NCBI RefSeq assembly: GCF_040581485.1
Contig: NC_090134.1
Span: 9,486,001 to 9,550,000, forward strand
DNA from: Linepithema humile
Lineage: Eukaryota; Arthropoda; Insecta; Hymenoptera; Formicidae
DNA length: 64,000 nt
Direction of reading: 5' to 3'
Below, one piece after another: positions 12,649 through 22,926 of this stretch. Within the stretch, counting starts at the first letter, position 1. Each line of letters opens with the position of its first letter. Under the pieces are notes generated by a model, which worked only from the letters and a program-made list of their open reading frames with translations, had not been told where the DNA came from and did not search any database. The position numbers and the translations under genes are program-made.

Positions 12649-14851
12649 CTACCATTCTTTCTTATGCTCGTCCATTGATACTCCACCTGGACCTAGAGAG
12701 ACTATCATCAGGAGACCTCCAATGACTGATAATGTCTGCAATAAAATATAAATAAATGAAAAATCGCCGCCGGGAGATTTGTATACAAAATGTTTAAAAA
12801 TTAAGCTATAATTGAGATTTACGAATTCAAAATAATTGAAATTGGCAACTTTTTCACATAACAATTTTTTTTATATTGTCTTGTATATATGGTGGTTTTT
12901 TCCAAAAATAAAATGTTAAAATACTAGTATCTTTTCAAGAGTAATTAATTATATGTAATTAGTAATATATCAAACTTACCTGGAAGAAGTCGTACTTAAG
13001 AAAATCCCTGAGCGGCTTGTAGTCTGGAATGGTCCACCATGCGTTGTGATAAAAATTCAATGCAGTGAGTAAGACGACAAGTAGTAACGCGCTCAGTTTA
13101 GTCTTGTAGCCAATTGTCACCAATACCATGAGAATACTGCCAACAATGTCTTGAAGAATTTGTAAAAAGGATATTTCAAAGCGGATCAGCGTGATGAACA
13201 TAAATGCCAGCAGAATTCGACCAGCCAATTGTAGTAGATTTTTAGGTTTGTTATCGCCGAGACTAGGTACACCAGCGAATAGTGATCTACCTTCGACACG
13301 GGACTCAGCGAGTACAAGAAGCAATGCTCCTATCAAAGCCAGATTCCTAAATAAGAATTGCATATCCCATAGGATGCTGTAGGCTATGGTTTGCAGTATC
13401 ACGATGAAGAATAGGACACCACAGGCTATGCTGACTCTCCATCTAGCAATCACCATGACACATCCGCCAAGTTGTCCGAGAAGATTCACAAGGACAAAGA
13501 TTGTAGCCAAGAATTTTCCACAGCCCCATGACGCGTCCATATACTCTCGCTGCTCGCTCCATTGGAACCACATTCGCAAACCGTCTTCCAGGAATGTAGC
13601 GATAAGACATAGTCGTGCCAATGTAGGAAGCACATGTTTGCCATTGCGTATTACCTGCAAAAATAATAAATATTCTAATTGGCAATGATAATGGTAATAA
13701 TGTTGTGATTATGCTTATTAAATTCAATTGGATAAAAAAAATTAATGTTTGATATACACAAGCAACAAAAACTTATCATTTTATTTTAATATAAAATTAT
13801 ATTTCTTTTTGTGACTTTTTTGTGACATATATTGATATACATTTCTCAATATAAAGCAAAATATAAGGCAACATATATTATATTCATAACTTGATATTGT
13901 CTTTAATTCTTGCAACATATGTATGCTAACTATTATATGTTGATTCTCAAAAGTAAAAACATAGATAAGATTTATAAGATTTTATTAAAAATATTTTTAA
14001 AAAATATATTTTTTTTATTGACTTAATTTTAAATAAAAGATTTTATTTTTGTTACTTAACTTTAATTAATAATATAAAATAAAAATATAAACTTCTTACA
14101 AATGTTTCAACTTTGCTGACATTAAATATGTTACATTTTTAAATATGAATACGAAAAGTAGGTCTGTGAAAGTGGATAATTTATCCATATGTCCAACAAA
14201 ACTCTAAGCATATAAATATCAATTTGATCCACTTTATACATAACATTCTTAATAATAAATAGAAACTCCTCTATTGTCTTCTCAATAAAAATATGAACTA
14301 AGATGATAAACAGATGATAAGTCATATCAAAAAGTCACAGTCATCATACCAGACATATGCATTTTTGAAAAGGATTAAATATTTTCAAAAATCTACTTGT
14401 GTCAATAGTATCTATATAATGATTGATGTGAAAAGAGAACGTGAAAGGTCCCGCGCAAATTAATCATCGTTCTCGTGATAGTTGGCGATGTCTTTGCCAT
14501 CTAAATACCTGTAGAATTCATAACCTGTAATTTTAACTACTGAAAGAATACACGTCACCGTCACTTAATTACGCTACATAATTCGTAGTTATAACGCATA
14601 AGGCACGGGTAATCACGGTACGTGTAAAAATATGGGAATACACGTTGGGCGACGATGACGTTGACAGGAGTGCGTAGCCGCCGCGCGGTACGCTCTCCCG
14701 TAGGATTTAACTTATTCCGTCTTTTCTTCCTCGGGGTTCGATTGATCGAAATCGCGATTTACACGATGGGGACGATGGTACGATGTATTGGAAAATTCAC
14801 CTGGTCGGCGATTTCCTCCGCCCTCGAGAGTACCTCTTGTGAGATCACCAT
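12649..14851 (-). CDS. Surf4: Surfeit locus protein 4 (SURF4), three coding exons
   Basis: SURF4 (yeast Erv29) is a multi-pass ER cargo receptor that loads soluble secretory proteins into COPII vesicles. Exons on the - strand are 14851-14801, 13654-12980 and 12735-12649. All junctions are phase 0 and give 270 residues, against 269 in human. The first exon encodes MVIS...AEEIADQ and ends at a GTGAAT donor. Exon 2 carries LPTLARLCLIATFLEDGLRM, QTIAYSILWD, FLFRNLALIG, AESRVEGRSLFAGVP and FYHNAWWTIPDYKP. The last exon carries TLSVIGGLLMIVSLGPGGVS and ends HKKEW, a di-lysine ER retrieval signal at the -4/-3 position. Several hydrophobic segments are obvious in exon 2. The first intron is about 1.15 kb. 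The start was chosen from family length and the in-frame splice. Confidence 0.94.
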
Positions 14852-15130
14852 CGTGTGTTTTATTCAAAAATCGAAAAAATAACCATACACACACCGACGT
14901 ACACACGTGCGCGCACGCAAGTGGTACGGCGCGGCCACGGGGGCGTGCGAAGCGACGACAAGTGGTAGGAAAGGGAACTGAAAGCACCCAACGCTCCTAT
15001 GTATGATGTGGAGATCGGCTGGCCGGGAGACGCGCGTCACTTCCGGCGTACGTGTCACGAAATGGCGCTGCGTTGATCTTTGATTCAACAAGTTGAGAGC
15101 GAAACTCGTCTCAAATGTTTTTTTTTTTTG
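14852..15130. promoter_or_regulatory. CpG-rich bidirectional promoter between SURF4 and an unknown + gene
   Basis: This short GC- and CpG-rich island sits directly upstream of the SURF4 start codon. On its other side is a consensus splice donor (GTAAGT at 15131) on the + strand, after a poly-T run. The simplest reading is a shared promoter, with SURF4 transcribed leftward and a noncoding first exon, ending at 15130, transcribed rightward. Promoter function is inferred from base composition and the two flanking exons. Confidence 0.55.
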
Positions 15131-15510
15131 GTAAGTTCATTAGCGCTACTATGTAATAAAGGATAAGAATAGGAATAAGAATGAAGAATTTGAGTCATAA
15201 AGCTTACAATTAATTCTGTCTCCGTGTATATATACTTTTATTAATTATTGATAGCTCTTTTTGGAAATCACCAAAGGTTATAATTCACCTACCTGTATTC
15301 GAAACTATCATTTTTTTTCATATCTAAAAACTTTTTATGTACGAACACTTTTTTGTTTTATGATACTTTAATTATTTCTAATTTCTGCTAAAATATTTGT
15401 AATTTTATTTTTAGGTTAAGTAACCGCTGTGAAATCCGCACTTCGATCGAGATTCTTTTCGAGAATCGCAATATCGCTTTTCTGTAGACTTCAAGCAGAG
15501 ATTAGTCTGG

Positions 15511-16490
15511 GTTAGTCGGGATATATCGCGGAGATTGTAGAGTTCCATTCAAACTGCTCCGAATTGATCGTGATTCTTAGTGTTTAAACAAATGCATGCA
15601 CAAAGTCATCGCGAATGTTTCTTGTAAAATGTCGAAAGTTTGTAATAACATGTTAAATATCGCGTACAATCACTATTGTTGCGATTTCGGATACTCGATT
15701 CATTTTTGCGTGCTTCGGATATCGTCCGAAATGCATCGAAAATGCTGAGAATGCACAATCATGTTTAGGTATGTATATCTTTATAATACATGTTTATTTT
15801 ATAATTAGCGCAGCTAATTATATACTTTTTGTAATAATTCATGATTTCGATCATATTTACGAAATTATTATAAATTTATCCCTATGATTAGTGTGAAACT
15901 TGTCATCTTGTCGATCGTATCGATATCTCGACAATCTCATTGTCAGTGTTGCCTCTGCATAAATCTCGAATACAGGTTAGTCACTAACGCGTTGCAGCAA
16001 TTAGTAGCAGTTACTGAAGTCGCATTGAAATCGCTCCGTATTTATCACGGTTGTTAATATTTGAAAGAATATTTTACGTCAAAAGTCATTGCAAATATCT
16101 GTCGTGGTATGTCAAAAATTCGTAGTAACGTGTTAGATTATCGCGCACAATTGCTATTATTGCGGTTTCGAGCATTGGCGATCGGCTTCTGTGTGTTAGT
16201 ACGTATGAAATTCTCTTCGCATATATCGCGCCATTTTTTGCCAAAGTTCATCGAAAATACAATGTATGTATAATCACTATGTATGACATGAATATATTTT
16301 TGTCTTATAATTAGCTGCTAAATATAATTTTTATTTTGAGAATTACAAAATTTTCATAAGTTTTTTCATAAGTTCAAATCGAGGTTAGTTACGAAATGCA
16401 TCGCGGCGATCGTAAATTCGCATTCAAACTGCTCTGTAATTTTCGTGATTGTTATTGTCTGAAAGAATCTCATGTGCTAGATAAAAATCT
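15511..16490 (+). repeat. Three diverged direct repeats of about 400-465 bp
   Basis: Three related blocks begin at about 15511, 15976 and 16384, each with GTTAGT near its start. Shared words in order are a CATTCAAACTGCTC-like segment, a TCGTGATT-like segment, a GAAAGAAT-like segment, GTCATCGC/GTCATTGC, ATGTCGAAA/ATGTCAAAA, CGCG(T/C)ACAAT(C/T) and CATCGAAAAT. The first two copies are also followed by a related TTATAATTAGC segment. The third copy is cut short about 15 bases before the acceptor at 16505. The copies have diverged with substitutions and small indels, so the duplication is old. They lie in the presumed leader intron of the + strand gene. Confidence 0.7.
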
Positions 16491-16506
16491 CATTTTATAT
16501 ATCTAG

Positions 16507-18464
16507 GTGTGCAAGCAAAAATGGATTTCCATGAAGCAGCGCAAAATGGAGCAAGAGAGGAGTTGTCCAATAAATTCAAGTTATCAACGGATTTTCAACG
16601 TTTACATCGTCGGTAAGTAACATTTATCATTTGTTGATTTGTTGGTACATATATCATGCGTGCAATATATGCAGTAGGTGCGACATATGCTGCCTAGGTG
16701 GTAGTATCATGCACTTATAGAATAAAAAGTGTTTTATGTCTATAAAAATAAGGGATATTATAAATCTTACCAAAGAATTTAAAAAGAAATTAATATATAC
16801 AGACAATTCTAAAATTTTAAAGATTAATAATACATGAAAAACGATATGATAATGATGACAATAACGCTTTTTTATATTTTTGTCTATTAACATAATTAAT
16901 CCAATGGTAATAATTTTTTTACTTAAATATTTTTTTTCCTTTTTAAATCGCGTTTTACAACACTCGTGACAGTGTGCAAAATTTTTGCTTTGCTTGTGTT
17001 GTACAAACGGAATGAATAATATTTTAACAGATAAAGCTGAATCAAATTTTGACAATTTGGAAGACGGCTGAAACGTGCCCTGATATTTATGCATCATGAC
17101 TCGGATTGTATTTAACAGTTTGGCATCTCTAAATATTTGATATATGTGAAAGATTAAATTTGAAACTAAAATGTTAGCTTTTAATAGTTTGTGCACTCCC
17201 TCAAGTAAATTAATCATACAAAATATAGTTTTAGATTTGTAGCCAGAGTCACGAAGTGTCATGTGTCTGGACACGATAACCCATCCCGAATTGTCAAAAT
17301 TTAGTGCAACTTCATGCATTATTATTGATTTCGTGTGCACATGCGAATATAGTCGACAACTGCAACTATCATCATTTTGTCTTGCAAGCGCCGACGTCGA
17401 GTTTCCTCGAGATGTTGCTTCGCGATACCTACTATCTGCTACTGCGAATACGTACCGCATATGTATACCGTGTATATCAAGTCGTAATAGAGACGAGTAG
17501 GTTTACTGCCTCTGCCGCTGCCGGTAGGCGCTGAGTTACTTGACTCTACCCTATTTGGAACTGGACAGGAAAGGAAGCTGACGAGCATCTGTCCGCTGAT
17601 CTTGCTTGCATCTCTATATATGCGTTTTGAGGTCGCACACATAGATAGTTCTCTATTAAGATAGAAACTTCACTAAACTTCCGTGTACGTCTGCTCGTGC
17701 ATTCGTATAAACTTACATAAGAGGATTGACAGAATTTGAGAAAACTTTGGTAAAAACTTCAATAGAATCAAAAGAAGGAAAAATAAAAAAAAGAGAAGAA
17801 TGAATAAGTCCTTTTTATTTTACGAAAACTTGTCTAAGAATAACTATGGAAAAATCTTTCACATACTTGTGTCAATATGCCAAAGCTATGCGCTATATTT
17901 GAAGAAATGTAATTGAATATTTACGCTATTTAGAATCTTATATTTTATATTAGATCAATTTTATTTATTTTAAAAGTGGATACTTTATTAATATAGAAAA
18001 ACATTGATTTTATAATTGTCGCAATTGACATTAAATATTTTACTATTCCAAAAAAGAAAAAAATCTTTTAAATACGAGATAATAAGCTTTTTTTACTTTG
18101 CAATAACTCTAAATACACTAAAAACACTAAATATTTATAAAAATAACCATACACTTTTAACATTTGCGTTAATTTCTCTCTTTTTAAAACCAAATATCAT
18201 ATAACAAACTTAGTTATCTATTTCATGTTAATTATTATCATAATACACATTATTGCGTCAATTTTCAGATCTTGATTTTAATTATTTTAATTATTTATTT
18301 TTATTAATTTTATTTATTTATAAAATACTTCACTTTCGAAAACCACACTTTCTTATCAAAATTCTTTCCATCCTCTTAAAAACCTGTAGGGTTGCAAGTG
18401 CATCCCTTTGCACCGTTTTCGCGACGGTGGTTGTGGTCGTATCATATGTATGGTCGAGACTTAC
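16507..18464 (+). CDS. Unrecognised gene: N-terminal exons of a likely membrane protein (partial)
   Basis: I do not recognise this protein. Exon A (16507-16612) has a TATATATCTAG acceptor, ATG at 16521, and encodes MDFHEAAQNGAREELSNKFK followed by LSTDFQRLHR. It ends with a CG|GTAAGT donor in phase 2. Exon B (18390-18464) has acceptor CCTGTAG and donor AC|GTAAGT. Its phase matches exon A exactly and it encodes RVASASLCTVFATVVVVVSY then VWSRLT. Together they give about 31 hydrophilic residues followed by one strong transmembrane helix of about 20 residues, as in a type II membrane protein or a signal anchor. A noncoding first exon probably ends at 15130. Downstream exons were not firmly found and may lie outside the window. 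Exon B reads straight into a TAA if its donor is unused, which supports splicing there. Confidence 0.55.
16613..18389 (+). other. Intron of the unknown membrane-protein gene
   Basis: AT-rich, about 1.8 kb. It contains a long - strand open frame (16654-17460) that resembles no family I know and whose second half is low-complexity I/K/F-rich translation. I treat that frame as chance. No repeat or RNA gene is evident. Confidence 0.45.
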
Positions 18465-19346
18465 GTAAGTCGAGGACCGAGTGTGGTTGCACTCGTTCTT
18501 CGAAGCATCGTCGCAGCAGAAATCGAGCGACGAGAACCTGGCTCTGTGTGCGCGAGGTTGGCTGGCGCCGTGCTGTCGCATCCTATACAGAGGATTGCTT
18601 TCGCACAGAAACACAGAGACAGAGTCCTCGTGGGTGTCCGTTCGTGCAGAGAGAGATAAACGGCGAAAAAATCGGAACTACAGCTATCTCGAAATACCGA
18701 TGCTCAATAACGTACGCGTGCGTCAGCATGCTATTATTCGATGGAACTGACGTGTTCTCTCTGGCAAAAAGAGTTTGTTTGGTTATAATTAGACGAATCT
18801 TGATTACAGATAAATGACATAAGAGTGTCTTGTTGTCAAAATAAATCGGGCAATAAGCATCGTTTGTTTTAATCTCTTTTTTGGTCGATTTAAGGAATTG
18901 ATGGAATGGAATTATAAAGATAAGATTGGAAGAGATAAATATATGTGTGTGAATTAAGGTTCCAAGTTCAAACATTTTATAGTGTGAGATTAAAGGATTC
19001 TGTGTTAGTAATAATGATAAATATATATGGGCAATATTCTATGTGTATGGAAGTGCCAGTTGGTCTGACAAAACTTGAATATTTAATTCCTAATTATGAA
19101 TGATAACAGCTATTTAAATATTTGGTGCCGCGATAGTTAGTAGACTAATTAGTAGACTTCCTAATTAGTAGATCATGAGACATACGGAACATATGCTACA
19201 TATATGAATATCTTGCCAGTGCTAAATGGCGTTCTATGGAAATTTAAATATTAATTTTTTTCGAAAAGAAATGATAGATTATAGAAAATCATATTTCTCG
19301 AGGTTTAGTTTTGAAATTAAAAAAAAAAAAAAAAAAAAAAAGGAAA

Positions 19347-19379
<33 letters not shown>

Positions 19380-19943
19380 GTCAAAAATCAAATTGAATTA
19401 ATTTAAATAATTTACAAAATAATATATTATAAATTAGATTAACATTACTTAACTTGAAACTTTTCAAAATTAAGATTCTTAAGATTGAACAGAAATTTTC
19501 ACAAAAGTGATGAAATATAATGTGATAATTGAATCATTTGCTTCTCATTATTATTTTTTCACAAAGATCGATTATAGATTCTTTACTATCATTGCGATCG
19601 GATTGTTTACGCGGAAAAGAGGAATCGATTTCCTGCACGTGTTTTCTTTTCACTGGGCGAGTTCGATTCAGAGACAATGTGTGGGTCGGTGATGTGCATA
19701 ATTGAACACCCTGAACTGGTTTAGGTACCGTCGTTTCGTCGTTTTGAGAGGCACGGTCTCCGTTACTGGGACCGAGGATAGTGATCGTCCCGCAGCATTC
19801 TCATGGGCTCCTCGTTGTGTCGTTGCGGCCGGTGTTGCATTAATTAAGCGCAGATGCCGATGCCTTGTCACCCGCCATTTGCCATTCGCATTTGCGTTTG
19901 TATTCGTCCGGTCGCAGCGGCAGAACCTAATATACGTCTGCGT
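18465..19943. other. Noncoding stretch with simple repeats
   Basis: A GC-rich patch (18465-18720) follows the exon B donor and then AT-rich DNA. It contains a short TTAGTAGAC repeat near 19136-19172. A second GC-rich patch (about 19720-19940) has an open + frame whose phase would fit exon B if the weak acceptor ending GTTTAG at 19721 were used. No good donor follows, so I do not call it an exon. Confidence 0.4.
19319..19378. repeat. Poly(A) run followed by (TA)n
   Basis: About 22 consecutive A residues, a short GGAAATATATG spacer, then a (TA)n run of about 28 bases. It could be a composite microsatellite or the old tail of a retroposed copy. No target-site duplication is obvious. Confidence 0.85.
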
Positions 19944-20861
19944 GTAGAGGGTGTCTTGGAAATTGCGTCACATCTCTGCAAAAGATTTTTTACATATACA
20001 CAATAAATATACGATTGATCATTGCAGCACGAATTTTGACATTAAATTGGTATAATTAATAAAACCTTGGTATAATTAAATACATTAAAATATATTAAAA
20101 ATGTAAACTAAAAAATTTATTGAAGCTTTAATGTCAAAATGAATACTATATTTTTACAGTTTGCTTTCTAATATGCAGAAATTTGTATCTTCTCTGAGAC
20201 ATTTTATATTATTTTTATACGAACCAATCATCTCAAATATGAATAATTTGAATAATTTGAAATTGATATTTCCGTACTTGTTAAAAGCGAGATATTTACA
20301 CTTCTTGAATTTATAAGTGGTTCAAAATTTTGATGAGTTAAACTTCAAAGTTATTAATACCTATAGCCTTCTTCGTGCAATTTTTGACGGAGTTTAACGG
20401 AACTTTAAATATCATGAAGTACCATTTAATTGCCGCTTAATGTTGGAAATAAAACAGGCGCGAAAAAAGGTGACGTCCAATTAAACTTTCGCTAAGGAGA
20501 AATCGACGCCAAATTGATTAAGAGTTTGTAACTAAAGAGAAAGCGTGGTAATTTGCGCAAAATTACTAAGTATATGTTTTATATACGTCACTTTTTTGAG
20601 GAAAATACTTGCAAGAAGATTACTTTATGAATTTTTAAATCTATATTTAGTTCACATTGTATTATCATGTACGAGACACGCAAAAATTTAATTCAACACA
20701 ATATTTCTTTACAACTTCTCAATTCCTAACATTAAATGTCTCTCGGCAGCTAATTTTTTTTGCATAAAGCACGTTGATCACAAGAAATAAGATCCATCTA
20801 AATTCCGTTGTCCAGAAATTCCTGAAAATTGCGGAAACAACTATTTCCGGACACCCTGTAC
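19944..20861. mobile_element. Putative TIR-bounded DNA transposon remnant or MITE-like element
   Basis: The left end reads GTAGAGGGTGTCTTGGAAAT. The right end, read on the opposite strand, is GTACAGGGTGTCCGGAAAT. These are inverted repeats with only a few differences, and each is flanked by TA on its outer side, as expected for insertion at TA by Tc1/mariner-like elements. The 918-bp interior is mostly AT-rich and shows no transposase frame, so it would be non-autonomous or decayed. The element lies downstream of exon B of the unknown gene, possibly in one of its introns. Element identity is inferred from the termini alone. Confidence 0.45.
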
Positions 20862-21214
20862 ATTATCGCGATTCGATTTTCCACATTCGTCGTCGCTCGC
20901 CTAATTCGGCCGTCCGTTCCTGCGTGCGTGCGTGCAATCTTATGCATGCACACGTGCGAGCCTATGCGCGCGAGCGGTCTGATTCTTGTGCGTGTGTCTG
21001 CATACTGTACGTATACGTGTGTGTATGGCAAACCGATTGATATAGTCGGGGTTTCAAGCCCGCGTTGCGAAACTGGTTATGTACTTAACGTGGGATAACC
21101 GTCGGAGACAGGTGTCCCGAACTCCTCTCTCGATGCCGACCATCTCCCGATGGTCGGTCCGATCGTCGATGGCAGCCTGGGAAGAAGATGCGGAAGACCG
21201 TGCCGAGACAGCAG

Positions 21215-21240
21215 CACATACACACACACACACACACACA
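21215..21240. repeat. (CA)n microsatellite
   Basis: CACATA followed by ten CA units in a GC-rich patch. Confidence 0.9.
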
Positions 21241-22882
21241 TACGTACCGTAATCGCCGTGCTTTCTTTGCCCTGCACGAGAGTCCACGTTCTTGAATGTC
21301 ACGATCGTCGCCGATAAAGAGATCAATCAGTCTTTTCGTTGAGAAAATTATCCAGTGGGTGGGAATCAAGGTACATTGTGAATTGATGCTACATCGATAG
21401 TGATGATAGATCATACGAACTCCCACACTTGCGTTACAAGAGAAGGGAAATCAATTTTAATTAGCAGTTTAATAATAATAATAGATAACAATAATCATCT
21501 ATTATTATCATCTATAATATTCAGCTGCGATAATTATAGGTAATAATGCTTCAATTATGACAGATGAGAGATATGATATTTAAATCGATAAACACCAGAG
21601 GCAATGTTTTGAATGCTCTTAACCCATTTCGATTCTGAACACAGGAAGTACGCCGAAAACATACGCTATGGAATATTCATATATTTAAATTTCTTTACTT
21701 CCCTCTAAATATCATACTCCAGAAATTCATATTAGTCACAATGTATGATCACTATACTTTCTTACGTTTTTCATCGCGTCTCCTAATTTTTTCGACATCT
21801 TTATCATTACGTCAGATTATTAATTGTCGCTAGATTACGCTGATGAGATCCATCTTCGTAAAAGCGAGCGATTTTGTCGTGATGAGAGAAAGAGAGAGAA
21901 GGATTTAGATCACGGTTCGCGGACGCGTGTGGGTGTAACGGGTGTACGTGTGGTCGATACCGCGGCTGGATGTGCGAGTCGTCTGGTCAGCTGGCGCCAG
22001 GACCCTGACAGCTTCCTACCAGAGCGCACTTCGCCTCATTAATCTTGCTTTATGGCCGCTGTTGCACCTAAGTCCCTCGGCACTCTCGGTTTCCTCCCCT
22101 CCCATCGTCCTGCGATTTCTCCCGACGTCAATTTGCCGTCTAAAACAACAGCGCTAAATCGAGTTGCTAACAAGTCGAACTTTGGGAAAAAAAGACGATG
22201 CGTGCCTTGTTCAGATTAAAATGGGAATCGTGAAGAAAAATTACTTAGAGCGGAACGCGAAAAAGAATGTTTTACATGTTTTACATGTTTTTTATTTTGA
22301 TGGATATATGCATTGAAAATCTACAATGTATATATATATGTGTTACGCGTATATATTAAAATACAATATGAGTTTATTGCGAAATAACTATAATAAATAA
22401 ATTCCCTAAAGCCTAAAATTAGATCTCAAATTCTTGCGAAAATATACTTTTTTTAAGGACAAAATAATCTTATACGGTTGAAAAAGATTTCTTGAATAAT
22501 ACAAATACGATACTGCGATGCATTTGGGATAAAACAAAATCAAAATGCGCAATTGTGAGATACGCTAGTGTGCGCGATAAACAAGTGTACAAATTCCGCA
22601 ATGCGTTCCGTTTCTGGACTAAATGGGGCAACCTTCCGTAACGAAATGTTCGGTCGTGAAATTGATCCAGCCGATACGCCAAGAGTACGCCGAACGAACA
22701 CTAAAGAATCTCGCAGAGGCTATGTCGAATCAAACCACATCTGAAATATTACGAACGGTACTCTTTTCTTCTTTTCTAGTCTTTTTGCACAAGATTATCT
22801 TCCATTTTTATCTTTTCTCAATTTAACGTGCTATTAAAAAACGTGCTATCGATATAATCTAATATATCTAAATTAATAATTA

Positions 22883-22926
22883 CGGAAGGAAAGGAAAGGA
22901 GAGAAAGAGAGAGAGAGGGAGGAGAA
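22883..22926 (+). repeat. Purine-only A/G tract
   Basis: About 44 bases of almost uninterrupted purines, with GGAAA units grading into GA repeats and then GGGA. Such mirror-like tracts can form triplex DNA; here it is most simply a decayed microsatellite. Confidence 0.75.

Noticed and set aside
16654..17460. 268-codon open frame on the - strand
   Set aside because: It is long, but its second half is I/K/F-rich AT-driven translation, no family is recognised and no splice context fits. It also lies in the intron of the + strand gene.
19722..19943. Possible fourth exon of the unknown membrane gene
   Set aside because: The phase fits exon B, but the acceptor has a poor pyrimidine tract and no consensus donor follows.
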